Assembly (NCBI GenBank): GCA_036245805.1
Contig: BTRK01000003.1
Location: forward strand, 40,193,215-40,257,214
DNA length: 64,000 nt
Source of the DNA: Pristionchus mayeri
Lineage: Eukaryota > Nematoda > Chromadorea > Rhabditida > Neodiplogasteridae
Direction: 5' to 3'
Shown: positions 11,501 to 22,430 of the stretch, in pieces
How the letters are laid out: every line of letters begins with the position of its first letter
Numbering within the stretch: position 1 is the first letter of the stretch
The notes under the pieces: generated by a model
What the model was told of the DNA's origin: nothing
Seen by the model: only the letters and a program-made list of their open reading frames with translations
The model's database searches: none
Made by a program: the position numbers and the translations under genes

Positions 11501-11640
11501 TAATAATATTGTTATCTCTAGAAATAGTGATTCGTTCTCGCTCAGAGTTATAACTATTCTTAGTATTGATTACTCCTCGTACCTCTAATTCACTCTCATT
11601 TTAATTGATCGTATCCCCTTTTTCATCTAGATATGACATC

Positions 11641-13106
11641 GTATAAGTTGCCTGTAACATTTACCCCTAATCATCCTATCATATCGCATGACAACGAATT
11701 AGAATTTTTCCCTACTGATCACGCCTCCTTGTGAACAGACAAATGAAGTTGAACATAATCTTAATCATGTACATAGGATTGAATAGCGGGACTTGTGACT
11801 TACATGTTTCACCTTTGGCTCACAACACCACGAAACCAGTCCACTCATTGTTTATTGGCAACTTCTGAATTCAGAATGCAAACGATTTAGATTAATTCCT
11901 ACAAGGCGGAGCACTCTTGCACGCAAATGAGCTTGCCCTTGAGCAATCTGATAATTACGAAGGTTGTGTCTTTGCTTTTCGTAAAGTGGGCGGAGCCTTT
12001 CACAAGTATGTGGTTAGACGGTCGAGTATAGCAACGAGGCAACTCGTTCAAAGTGAGATGATCGTCGACTACATACTTATTTTTGAGTCTCATCGCTATT
12101 TCATAAATTTGTCATGGTCATTTTTTTCAAAATTATTGAAGGATTTTGTGTATTTTTTTTTCGGAAAGATGCGAGCATTTACTAAATATCAATTCATGCA
12201 TCCCTTAAAGGAGGAGTAAATACAAACGCGCGCCCGGTTGGAATATGTTTCACCTAGGGACGCGCTCTCTTCAAGTCGCGTGTTATCTCGCCCCTTCACT
12301 GAGCTTTCCCTTTTTTTACCCTTTTTTATCGTTGTGGAGCTCTAGGCAGTGCATATGATGAAATTGAATTTTGAGTTTACTCCTCCTTTAACTAACGACT
12401 GTGATTCCTCGTGATACCTAGAATATGTCAGTTTGAATTGAAAATTGATCATTCTCAATATTATTCTTCTCCATTCAAAGCGATCATTTCTGCAGTTAGC
12501 AAGCTGAATGAAGAATTATCTACTTGTCTCCTTCACTTCTCATGCACACGTATATGAAGCGAAGAGTCTCGCCATAGAAGTCGACGAAAACGATGAGGAA
12601 ATTAGAATTCTGCGAGTAGATTTCGAATGAATTGTTTAAGATGAGTTTTCTCGGAAAATTGTAATGTATTCGATAGTATTTTATGTACATGTCCGAGAGC
12701 GTTTTTGCTTGGAACACGAGAAACACATACAAATATGGTTACAATACGCTAGGAATACAGCTTAGTAATTGCAACACAAAATATTTTTAACTGGCTGATT
12801 TTTGTTTCTCCTTCTCGATATAACACTCATAGCACCCGCGTCCCAATATGTTGTCCCGCCCTATTGCTAAATAAGGATATTTAACAATCACTCGGGGGGA
12901 TGATAATCACCTGTTGTTCTCGTCGAAGTGCTTACTCCCTGTTCTCCTTGACTACCCAGAACTTCAATCCAGAACTTCAATCAGCAACTCGATCCTTAAT
13001 AACATTAGTTTACGTTACTCTTTAATACTGTCCACTTGTATTTCCTTTGCCATTGAATCTCGGCCGACTGCACCTTTGATCATCAGAATTCGAAGATGCT
13101 GAAGAT
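11641..13106. other. Left-arm non-coding sequence
   Basis: Holds the LINE1 3' flank, a 187-bp TTAA MITE (separate entry) and AT-rich sequence to the arm end. Short ORFs at 11917-12219, 12520-12732 and 12914-13102 reappear in the mirror arm simply because the DNA is duplicated; I see no family signature. The motif gtgggcggagcc near 11989 is a common nematode-repeat-like string. Confidence 0.45.
12205..12391. mobile_element. TTAA-flanked MITE, family P (left arm)
   Basis: A 187-bp element with inverted ends AAGGAGGAGTAAA / TTTACTCCTCCTT between TTAA sites. The subterminal region holds gcgcgcccggttg...atatgtttc. The same insertion is in the mirror arm (15377-15563), so it predates the duplication. 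Relatives lie at 20201-20453 and, as a relic, at 38445-38660. TTAA targets are typical of piggyBac-type transposition, and known palindromic TTAA repeats exist in nematodes. Confidence 0.85.
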
Positions 13107-13801
13107 TACTGGTTTTTCGCAGACCTGGCCCATGCTCTTAGAGATAGGTCGTTCAGTTCCCGTGGAAGTCTCGACTCTGCTCTCAAATAATACTTTAAAG
13201 GGGTGCTCCGGGGAATGTTCAGCCAGCCATAGTGACAGTGTGGATATCTGCGAGCTCTGCGAAAAACCAGTAATCAGACGGGGCCAAGTCAGGAGAATAC
13301 GGGGGGTTGGGGGAGAACCAACCATGAATATCCAGTCAGTTCCCGCTTGACTTGATTGGAGACCTGGGGTGGGGGGTCATTTTGTTAATTATACACTTTC
13401 TTATCCTTTAGCGTGACGTACTTGGCCCAGGCGATTACCATGCCCTCAGGGAGTAGCTCCGAGTAGATCACGCCATCCACTCTCCACCACATTGACAGAA
13501 TGTTTTTCTTGGGGCGCAGGTCCAGTTTGGAGATACCCTGTGTTGTCTCTCCTTCTCCAACCCGCTGGGTTCTCTTGTGGTTGTTATTGTAGAGGACCCA
13601 CTTCTCATTCCCCGATATGAGCCGTTCCAGCCATTGATCCCCACCTCGGAGAATTAGGAGAGTAATGAGATCATCGACTCGACGGTCATCGCTTGGTTGG
13701 ATCAGATCATGGGGAGTGAATCGATCGATAAATTCCCTCATTCCAAGATTTCTCAAACTTTCTTTGCCAGCGATATGATGGACTCTGAGTGCAATAGTCA
13801 T
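13107..13801 (-). pseudogene. Degenerate mariner transposase relic
   Basis: The minus strand reads GNEKWVLYNNNHKRTQ, then LRPKKNILSMWWRVDGVIYSELLPEG, which correspond to the first catalytic D region and the adjacent block of mariner transposases (aspartate replaced by N in GNEKW). Toward the spacer's left edge a shifted frame reads GSPPTPRILLTWPR, a decayed PPYSPDLAP motif. Compare the better preserved copy at 55230-56158. The relic sits in the spacer of the giant inverted repeat, and its break coincides with the left arm's end. No TIRs are visible. Confidence 0.8.
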
Positions 13802-14661
13802 TTCACGGGCACTCTAGTATTTCTCCAGAGATACATCGAATACTTGGGTGCGAAACCCATCATAAAAAATTAAATATATTATTCACATAATATCATGGAC
13901 GATCAAGATGTTTTGATATTTTTCAAAGGAACCTCTCTCCCATTACATCGCCCTCCCTTTCTGCACTTTTACACGATATGGAAACGCGAAAGCACGAGCT
14001 TACTCAGTGCATTAAAAAAATTACAATTGACTTTGTCGATGATCTAACGGCTTCTTTCTTGCTAGCTACCGCATCAATTCCGAAACAACAATTGGCCTAG
14101 TTTATGTCTAGCTCTCTCGCTGAGCGAGCTAACATTAGAAATTTAATGCTTACTTCAGCTTTATCTCCTGTCTGGTCGAATTTGTGTGCACTGACCTGAA
14201 TCTCTGATTTATTTTCTGAATGAGATTGAAGAATCAGCAGGAGATGTGAGAATTTTACTGCTTGGGCTTACTGAAATTTATTAGCATTATTGGTCCCTAG
14301 CAGAACGAAATGATGATTTGATGAATAGTTGGACTGGGAAATGACTAGAAGTAGGAGAAGAAAGGTTTATTTGAGAGAATTATTGTTCTAAGAGTAGTGG
14401 CTATTGTCGAAAAGTATATTCAGCATATGTCTGGAAGGTTTTTATGTTTTGATATTATGGGATTGCATTTGATTTAGAAAGGAGAACATCGATTCATTAC
14501 CCGGAGGTTCTGTTAGTGTCGATAAGGATGGAGTGGGACGATGCCGCCTTGTACTGAAAACGAAATCACATCTTTTTTTCTGTTGTATTTCGTTTCTTGC
14601 CGAGAGACCGTGTGCAATTAGATGATGCAGCCGATTGATCATGTATAATCGTTGATCTTTG
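13802..14661. other. Spacer of the giant inverted repeat, no gene
   Basis: AT-rich, unique within the repeat. The end (about 14445-14600) matches the dispersed repeat at 5610-5740. No coding evidence. Confidence 0.45.
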
Positions 14662-15736
14662 ATCTTCAGCATCTTCGAATTCTGATGATCAAAGGTGCAG
14701 TCGGCCGAGATTCAATGGCAAAGGAAATACAAGTGGACAGTATTAAAGAGTAACGTAAACTAATGTTATTAAGGATCGAGTTGCTGATTGAAGTTCTGGA
14801 TTGAAGTTCTGGGTAGTCAAGGAGAACAGGGAGTAAGCACTTCGACGAGAACAACAGGTGATTATCATCCCCCCGAGTGATTGTTAAATATCCTTATTTA
14901 GCAATAGGGCGGGACAACATATTGGGACGCGGGTGCTATGAGTGTTATATCGAGAAGGAGAAACAAAAATCAGCCAGTTAAAAATATTTTGTGTTGCAAT
15001 TACTAAGCTGTATTCCTAGCGTATTGTAACCATATTTGTATGTGTTTCTCGTGTTCCAAGCAAAAACGCTCTCGGACATGTACATAAAATACTATCGAAT
15101 ACATTACAATTTTCCGAGAAAACTCATCTTAAACAATTCATTCGAAATCTACTCGCAGAATTCTAATTTCCTCATCGTTTTCGTCGACTTCTATGGCGAG
15201 ACTCTTCGCTTCATATACGTGTGCATGAGAAGTGAAGGAGACAAGTAGATAATTCTTCATTCAGCTTGCTAACTGCAGAAATGATCGCTTTGAATGGAGA
15301 AGAATAATATTGAGAATGATCAATTTTCAATTCAAACTGACATATTCTAGGTATCACGAGGAATCACAGTCGTTAGTTAAAGGAGGAGTAAACTCAAAAT
15401 TCAATTTCATCATATGCACTGCCTAGAGCTCCACAACGATAAAAAAGGGTAAAAAAAGGGAAAGCTCAGTGAAGGGGCGAGATAACACGCGACTTGAAGA
15501 GAGTGCGTCCCTAGGTGAAACATATTCCAACCGGGCGCGCGTTTGTATTTACTCCTCCTTTAAGGGATGCATGAATTGATATTTAGTAAATGCTCGCATC
15601 TTTCCGAAAAAAAAATACACAAAATCCTTCAATAATTTTGAAAAAAATGACCATGACAAATTTATGAAATAGCGATGAGACTCAAAAATAAGTATGTAGT
15701 CGACGACTTTGAACGAGTTGCCTCGTTGCTATACTC
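14662..15736. other. Right-arm proximal sequence
   Basis: Mirror image of about 12030-13106, including the TTAA MITE at 15377-15563. No additional gene recognised. Confidence 0.6.
15377..15563. mobile_element. TTAA-flanked MITE, family P (right arm)
   Basis: Inverted duplicate of 12205-12391, with TTAA at 15377-15380 and 15560-15563. A few bases differ, for example gtgcgtcc versus gacgcgctc in the complementary strand. Confidence 0.85.
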
Positions 15737-15843
15737 GACCGTCTAACCACATACTTGTGAAAGGCTCCACCCACTTTACGAAAAGCAAAGACACAACCTT
15801 CGTAATTATCAGATTGCTCAAGGGCAAGCTCATTTGCGTGCAA
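15737..15843. repeat. 107-bp direct repeat flanking LINE2 (5' copy)
   Basis: gaccgtctaaccacatactt ... catttgcgtgcaa, repeated at 18368-18474 with a single visible mismatch (ctccaccc versus ctccgccc). The left arm of the giant repeat has one copy only, the empty site, carrying the g variant. This is the target-site duplication of the LINE2 insertion. Confidence 0.9.
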
Positions 15844-18367
15844 ATCTGTTGACTGGACCTCTCTACTATCCTCCTCGTCCGATCCCGATTCTCTCTACTC
15901 TAGTTTCCTCGAGATTGTTCATTCTATCATTGACAGCTTGGTGCCACTTCGTTCTTTAAATCGAAAGCGTATGCGATTCTCCTCTTGCTCTATTCGCCTT
16001 TTATGTAAATGTAGGAAGTCATACAGGAGACGATCCTTCACTGACTATTTCTCGACCTGTCGCTCACTTAAACAATCGATTAAGCACACCGCTAGGGGTA
16101 GAGAAAACCGTCTGGTAAAATCAAACAACCTCAAAGCTTTCTGCTCTTATGTTATTCTGTCCCACGATTGGACAGTTGCTATGAGTGCTCTTGATGCGAA
16201 TTGTGCTTATGAATATTATGTCCAATTCATCAATGATTTGCTTGACTATTATGTTCCTCTATCAAAGCCGTCTCTCTTGTCTAGATATCCCCGTAATTTA
16301 AAAATTCTTTATGGCAAATGTAAGAATCTAGTTAGAAACGCCCCCAATAGCCTCGCTTGTTTAAGAATGACAGATAGATTTAACGCTGCTTTAAATAATT
16401 ATCACTGTTTCATGGAGTGCAGAATTGTTGCCTCCTCCAACCCTAAGGCCTTCTATAATTTATGTAGTGATAGACTTAAGGCTCCTAAAGCAACCCCATC
16501 CGGCTTAGTTGACTCATCTGGCAACGTTCTTATAACTAATGATGAGAAATGTATCGCTTTCTCTTCTTTCTTTTCATCTGCCTTTTCCGTACCCCAACAC
16601 TCTCCCCTCCCCCTTCCTTCTCCTAAATTTACTTTTGATATACCTACAGTATCTCATTTAGATATTCTTTGTGCTCTCCGTAGCGTTTTACCCAAAATTA
16701 ATGTATCTCCAGATAGGATTCCTAGTATTGTGCTCACTAAGTGTAAGTATTCCCTCCTCACACCACTCTCTATTATTTTCAACAAGTCCCTCCTTACATC
16801 ACAGGTCCCACTACTGTGGAAGCAAGCCTTGGTTAAGCCTATTCCCAAGAAAACTAGCAATTCTATTTCTGATTTTCGCCCAATTTCCCTTACTTCCCCT
16901 ACTTGTAAGGTATTAGAAAAGATTCTCATCAGAGAAATTACATTGTTTCTTGATAATAATAATATCTTCGATCCCCAGCAGACAGGCTTTAGAAACTCCC
17001 GATCAACCTCATCAAATTTAGCCGAGACCTATGCACACTATCTGAGAATAGCTCACAAAAAATCGGCTTTTGATACTGTATACATAGATTTTCGTAAGGC
17101 CTTTGATAGTATAGACCACCGATTATTGCTCCATAAATTGTCGGAATTAGGTCTTTCAAATCACCTCGTTTCCTGGTTCAGTGCGTATCTATCGGACAGA
17201 TCACAGTCAATTTTTCTTGATTCTTCTTTCTCACCCCCCTCACATGTTAAGTCAGGTGTTCCCCAAGGGTCATGCCTGGGTCCCCTATTGTTTATCCTAT
17301 TTATTAATGATATTGCTTCCTCATTCCCCAAATCGATTAGATACTCTGTGTATGCCGATGATTTAAAATTGTTTACCGAAGTGCCCTCTTTTTCGAATGA
17401 TTTGCAACTGGCCTTAGACTCTGTTTCCTCTTGGTCCTCCTTATGGAATCTAGGATTATCCGAGACTAAGTGTACTATTGTGCACTTTGGTTCGCACAAT
17501 CCTAAACGGAAATATTTTATTAATAATGTTCCCCTCGTCCCTCCTCCCGATAAGAAAATGTTCGTTAAAGATCTAGGAGTTCTTTTTACCCCAACCTTAT
17601 CCTTCTCTGACCATATTAACAAATTCATTTCCAAAGCCCGTTCCATATCCAACTTAGTATTCAAATCATTTAGAAGCACTTGCCCTTCTATTTACATTAA
17701 ATAATTTACCACCTATGTATTACCCAATCTTGAATATTGCTCCATTATTTGGAATCCCGTTCATAGTGTTGATCTGACAAAAGCTATTGAAAGAGTCCAA
17801 CGCGATTTTACTCGACGAATATATGCACCTTCCCAGTGTTTCTTATCGCCAACGACTCATTGACCTCAATCTAACCACTCTTGAGCGACGCAGATTTGTC
17901 ATAGATATTATGTTCCTTCACTCAGTTATTCATAGAAGATGTTTGCTTGATACATCTCCTTTTCTCGTTATTGCCCCTATTCCTCGTTCTCTCCGGAATT
18001 CTCACAATCTTAGAATAATATTACCATTTATACCCACCCATTGTCGGACTACAGTTGTATCGCGTACAATTGCTACATGGAACTCTTTACCTGAATCCGC
18101 AATATTCTTACACCCTGAATCATTTCGTAACTTTATCTGCTCCCAACCCCCTTCTTTCTTCCCCCAGTCTATTATTAAAGCATGGCTTGATCTATGATCT
18201 ATACCCATCCCTCGCCCACTCCCTCTACAGACCCCTACCCTACCCTTGCTGCCGCAAGAAACCCGATTCGACAACGTCGACGGACATCCGTCTATTGTTT
18301 TTTCATCTCGCCTATTACTTGCATATCCCCTTTGACGGAATAAATAATGAATGAATGAATGAAAAAT
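15844..18367 (+). mobile_element. LINE2, CR1/Jockey-like, with a LINE1-derived 5' end
   Basis: A 2,524-bp insertion present only in the right arm of the giant repeat. Bases 15844-16151 are, as far as I can read, identical to LINE1 (10686-10993); the remaining 2.2 kb is a different LINE family. The 3' end is the simple repeat (AATG)n, 'ataatgaatgaatgaatg', typical of CR1/L2-like LINEs. Flanked by a 107-bp duplication. No endonuclease domain is included, so the copy is 5'-truncated as well as chimeric. Confidence 0.9.
15938..18197 (+). pseudogene. LINE2 reverse transcriptase, nearly complete
   Basis: A 588-codon open frame (to TAA 17702-17704) begins in the LINE1-derived part (LVPLRSLNRKRMRFSSC) and passes in frame into LINE2 (ILSHDWTVAMSALDANC). 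Reverse-transcriptase blocks follow in order: KPIPKKTSNSISDFRPISLT, FDPQQTGFRNSRST, YIDFRKAFDSIDH (catalytic D), SGVPQGSCLGPLLF, and YADD at 17351-17362 with the paired catalytic aspartates. After the stop the frame continues with TTYVLPNLEYCSIIWNP, and after a frameshift near 17810 a C-terminal tail (LPSVSYRQRLIDLNLTTLE ... TIATWNSLPES) ends at 18197. The linker segment DW...LVPL is present twice because of the fusion. One stop plus one frameshift make it inactive now. Confidence 0.92.
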
Positions 18368-18474
18368 GACCGTCTAACCACATACTTGTGAAAGGCTCCG
18401 CCCACTTTACGAAAAGCAAAGACACAACCTTCGTAATTATCAGATTGCTCAAGGGCAAGCTCATTTGCGTGCAA
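18368..18474. repeat. 107-bp direct repeat flanking LINE2 (3' copy)
   Basis: Second copy of 15737-15843, directly after the (AATG)n tail and a short A run. Beyond it the sequence resumes the mirror of the left arm. Confidence 0.9.
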
Positions 18475-19448
18475 GAGTGCTCCGCCTTGTAGGAATTAAT
18501 CTAAATCGTTTGCATTCTGAATTCAGAAGTTGCCAATAAACAATTAGTGGACTGGTTTCGTGGTGTTGTGAGCCAAAGGTGAAACATGTAAGTCACAAGT
18601 CCCGCTATTCAATCCTATGTACATGATTAAGATTATGTTCAACTTCATTTGTCTGTTCACAAGGAGGCGTGATCAGTAGGGAAAAATTCTAATTCGTTGT
18701 CATGCGATATGATAGGATGATTAGGGGTAAATGTTACAGGAAACTTATACGATGTCATATCTAGATGAAAAAGGGGATACGATCAATTACAATGAGAGTG
18801 AATTAGAGGTACGAGGAGTAATCAATACTATGAATAGTTATAACTCTGAGCCAGAACGAATCACTATTTCTAGAGATAACAATATTATTAGGTATACGAT
18901 TCCACAGTGTTACAACTCTATTGGTGAGGAATGAGTGATAAAGAGTGGACGTGGAGTGGTGTTGACGTAATTGGAAGAGATTGGGGCGTCTAGGTCTAGG
19001 AGGTGCGAGGTAAATAAAGGAGGGACAGCCTATGTCAACATCTGAATGGATCACTTTGTATATGAATGCTAAGTCAATAATGGAGCGACGGTATCCTAAC
19101 GGTTCTAATTGAAAGTAATGCAAACGGTTAGGATAAGACCTGTCAGTGATGCCACATTTTAGGAGTACGAATTTGGTGAATTTACGCTGAACACGTTCGA
19201 TGATATTAGATAGATCTCTACTCTGGGGGGACCAAAGTTCAGAGCAATATTCGAGAATAGGGCGAACGTATGTAATAAATAGACGAGAATAGAGCTGGGG
19301 ATTTTTGGAGACAAAAGTTCTTAGGATGTAAGAGCAGCGAGAGCGGGCCTTTGAAATTTTACTAGATATGTGTGCACTAAACTCTAGTTTATTGGAATAG
19401 GTGACTCCTAGATCAATGAACTGGGTTACGGTTGGAAGAGAGATGCCA

Positions 19449-19742
19449 TTAAAGAAGGGGTAACACGAATGAATGATAGGGAGTCCCACCACGAAGATAT
19501 TGCGCTCGCAATGGGAAACTGTAGTCAATTTACCCCCAAAAAGAGGGAAAATTATGTAGAACGAGTGAAACATGAACGAACTAGCCACTACCCTGCGCTG
19601 TCAATGAACTTTGCGCGTATGTAAATATACTCAGAGCTGTCTGTGAAACTTCGGATAAAGTGATTCATGATCGGGCAGCCGGATTCTATTACACACACAT
19701 AGTGACTAATTGAACTAATTTTTCGTGTTACTCCTTCTTTAA
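19449..19742. mobile_element. TTAA-flanked MITE, family Q (copy 1, inside LINE1)
   Basis: A 294-bp element with inverted ends AGAAGGrGTAACACG / CGTGTTACTCCTTCT, flanked by TTAA (19449-19452 and 19739-19742). The interior includes gggagtcccaccacga, attgcgctcgcaatggg (short hairpin) and cagagctgtctgtgaaac. Other copies: 28088-29159 and, inverted, 36850-37148. No coding capacity. The insertion splits the LINE1 reverse-transcriptase frame exactly at TTAA. Confidence 0.92.
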
Positions 19743-20200
19743 GAGAAAATATGGAGGGAGGATGTGATCTTCCTATTTGCATAGTTTCGGTCTTAGTGAG
19801 GGATACGGTAAGGCCCCAGTCGGTGGACCACTTAAACAGGATATCAAGAGAGGATTGGAGAGAAGCAGGGTCAGAGTAGGCCCAGAGTTTAACATCATCA
19901 GCATAGAGAATACAGTGAACGTTATGAGGGAGTAAGGAGGGTAAGTCACTGATGTACAGGGAAAAGAGAAGAGGCCCTAAGACAGAGCCTTGGGGCACTC
20001 CTGAGGGGGCAGGGAATGAGGGGGAGGAAGAGGTATTGATTGAGACAGATTGTGATCTACCGAGTAAGAACGAACGAATCCATGATAAGAGGGATCCACA
20101 AATGTCTAGAAGCGAACATTTTTGGATGAGTAAGTCCAACGGGATGGACTCGAAGGCGCGTGAGAAATCGATAAATGCAACAGAAATGTAGTGGCCATCG

Positions 20201-20453
20201 TTAAAGGAGGAGCAAAGTCAAAATTAAATTTTTGAAGCTTTCATATGCACGGCCTAGATCTACCCCACGATAAGAAGCTCTAAAATTTCCACATTGATAT
20301 CTCCATTCCGAACAGAGATATCGGTAGTTGGCTGGGAGCCAAATCAGGGAAAGCTCAGGCAACGAGCGAGAGAGCACGCGATTTGAAAAGAGTTTCTCCG
20401 CTAGTTGAAAAATATTTCAACCGGGCGCGCGTTTGACTTTACTCCTCCTTTAA
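20201..20453. mobile_element. TTAA-flanked MITE, family P (copy inside LINE1)
   Basis: A 253-bp element with ends AAGGAGGAGCAAAGTC / GACTTTACTCCTCCTT and TTAA at 20201-20204 and 20450-20453. It shares cgggcgcgcgtttgac and atatttcaaccgg with the 187-bp copies but is longer by a middle block (tatcggtagttggctggga), which the relic at 38445-38660 also has. It interrupts the LINE1 reverse transcriptase between the RT palm motifs. Confidence 0.9.
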
Positions 20454-21476
20454 GTGCAGAGTGCCATTGAGAGAAAGAGTTAAGAAGTGCGGAGGTGCAC
20501 GACCTACGCGGGCGGAAGCCGTGTTGGTAGGGGGATATGAGATTGTTATCGGAAAGGTAATTCCAAAGAGTCTCGCCTACGATTCTTTCCATAACTTTGG
20601 ACGATGAGCAAGTGAGTGAGATGGGTCGATAAGAGGTGGCAGAATTTTTGGGTCCTTTGCGCTTATAGATTGCCTTGACTTTGGCAGTTTTCCAAATGGG
20701 GAGAAGTGCCATGGAGTAAGAATCTATTGAACAAGATGGAGAGAGGGATGCTAATATGTGGGGCAGTACGTTTAAGGAAGATGTAGGGGATGTGATCGGG
20801 AGAAGTGGATGAGCGGGGTGGGAGACGAGAGAGAAACTTCGCTACGAGGAGAGGGGAAATGTCGACGTAATCAATAGATGTGGGGGACGAAAGAGTGCAA
20901 GAGGAAGGGACAGGCAGAGAGGAGCTATTATACGAAGCAGTGAAATGTCGAGCTAGTTCACACGCCTTAGATATGTCAGAAACACAGAGAGAACCGTCGG
21001 GAGAGACTAGTGTAGGGATAGTATCGGATTGATCTTTAATTCGTGTACTTGCATAAGAGCAGAAAGCTTTGAGGTTGTTTGATTTTACCAGACGGTTTTC
21101 TCTACCCCTAGCGGTGTGCTTAATCGATTGTTTAAGTGAGCGACAGGTCGAGAAATAGTCAGTGAAGGATCGTCTCCTGTATGACTTCCTACATTTACAT
21201 AAAAGGCGAATAGAGCAAGAGGAGAATCGCATACGCTTTCGATTTAAAGAACGAAGTGGCACCAAGCTGTCAATGATAGAATGAACAATCTCGAGGAAAC
21301 TAGAGTAGAGAGAATCGGGATCGGACGAGGAGGATAGTAGAGAGGTCCAGTCAACAGATTCAGTGCAGATCGCACTCCAATCGACTCGACTGTAATCTCT
21401 ACGGGGTGGGTGCATGGGGGAAGGAAAAGAGATGGGAAGGGAGAAGTGGATAATGGAATGATATAGAGATGGGAGT

Positions 21477-21494
21477 GGGGGGGGGGGGGGGGGG
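21477..21494. repeat. Poly-G tract (18 G)
   Basis: A homopolymer within the right LINE1 copy. The equivalent run in the left copy (10554-10563) is only 10 C, so the tract has changed length since duplication or is misassembled. Confidence 0.8.
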
Positions 21495-21539
21495 TAAAAC
21501 AACACAATCATTAACTAGAAGAACATGTGAAGTAAAGAC

Positions 21540-22104
21540 AAGATCTAGAGTATTCAGATTTCGAGTGGGTGATGAGACAAGTTGGTAGAGGGGAAATGAC
21601 TGGGAGAAAGAGAGGAGGGAATGGGAGTGAGGACTGGTCGATGAGAAGGAGAGAGAAGACCAATCGACTTCCTTACAGTTAAAGTCACTAACTAGGATAA
21701 TGGGGGGAGAGATGAGAACAGTTCAGATCATAGATATACTCTAGACACTCGTTAAAGGACTCAATACTACACGACGGGCTACGGTAGACACAAATAAAGA
21801 TTAGGGAGATGTGGGGAGTGAGGGTGACCTGGCAAGAAACTAGTTGACATTAAGCAGAAAAGGATCGGGATGAGATCAAGGAAGAAGGGAGCGTGCTATC
21901 AATAAGAATGGCGACTCCTCCATCTGGTGTGGAAAGATCTCGATCGGATCTGTATACTACGTATCGGTCAAAAGAAATCATCGCGTCAGTTAAAGTAAGG
22001 GGAGAAGCCCAGGTTTCAGTTAGGTTCAGGATGGAAAGGTCTGAAGAGAGAGCATACTGTTCTAGAGTGTGGATCTTAGAAAGCACATAGCGACAATTAA
22101 TCAA
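21540..22104 (-). pseudogene. LINE1 endonuclease (right copy)
   Basis: Minus-strand mirror of 9944-10530: NCRYVLSKIHTLEQ at the start, LTETW, GGVAILIDS, a stop near 21850, then the frameshifted metal-binding motif reading VSDFNCKEVDW where the left copy has VGDFN. The G-to-S change and shared stop show that both copies descend from an already dead LINE. Confidence 0.78.
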
Positions 22105-22430
22105 AGAGCATTTATTTGAACGAGAGTGATTATTGGAGTCAGACGAGACAAGGCTGGTTGGGGGAGGGAAAGAGACGCGCTGGGGAGATGAGTGAGAGAT
22201 ATTGGAAGAGGAAGGGAGGGGTGAGAAAGTACGCTGGGGCGAAGAGAGCGCAGATAAAGAGAGGGAAGGATTGTACTTAGAGACCCCTAGAGGGGGAGAT
22301 ATGCAAAATATTTTTCAATTCGCGCATAACACTGCGTCTCAGCCATTCTCGATTGCGTGGTGTCCATTGCGTCCTAATGAAGTTTCACAAATCAAACCTA
22401 ATTTTCTCAATCCAAAATAGATTCAATTAT

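Larger units (their letters stand above)
9735..11640 (+). mobile_element. LINE1, left copy, internally deleted
   Basis: A CR1/Jockey-like non-LTR retrotransposon. It begins with a pyrimidine-rich 5' region, then an endonuclease domain and the start of the reverse transcriptase. Near 11498 the sequence jumps from ttaccttt to the extreme 3' region (cctaataatattgttatctc), so the catalytic part of the reverse transcriptase is missing. The mirror copy on the right arm keeps it. The 3' boundary is approximate because no poly-A or simple-repeat tail is obvious. Confidence 0.8.
18803..21511 (-). pseudogene. LINE1 reverse transcriptase region, interrupted by two MITEs
   Basis: Minus-strand frames in order. 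The linker (20663-21511) is followed, after a frameshift near 20710, by KAIYKRKGPKNSATSYRPISLT and PYQHGFRPRRSCTSAL. MITE 20201-20453 then interrupts between codons for L and N of a continuous frame. Next come VAFIDFSRAFESI (catalytic D), SGVPQGSVLGPLLF and YADD (complement at 19894-19905). MITE 19449-19742 interrupts again within FSL-NGISLP, and the tail includes TYVRPILEYCSELWSP and ends at about 18803. Excising each MITE with one TTAA restores the frame exactly. Family: CR1/Jockey-like, different from LINE2. Confidence 0.9.
18780..22430 (-). mobile_element. LINE1, right copy, fuller length
   Basis: The mirror of 9735-11640 but retaining the segment 18893-20556 that the left copy lost. On the minus strand it runs 5' region, endonuclease, linker, reverse transcriptase and C-terminal tail. 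It is interrupted by two TTAA MITEs (20201-20453 and 19449-19742) and carries the same stop and frameshifts as the left copy. With the MITEs removed the coding order is complete. Confidence 0.88.

Noticed and set aside
11917..12219. 100-codon ORF in the left arm, mirrored near 18292-18474
   Set aside because: It spans the LINE1 flank and enters the family P MITE; it reappears only because the DNA is duplicated, and the LINE2 insertion breaks it on the right.
18054..18354. Open frames overlapping the LINE2 tail on both strands
   Set aside because: They are other-frame shadows of the LINE2 C-terminal region and its 3' end, with no motif of their own.
15844..18367. Processed pseudogene insertion
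   Set aside because: The reverse-transcriptase blocks including YADD, and the (AATG)n tail, identify a LINE itself.
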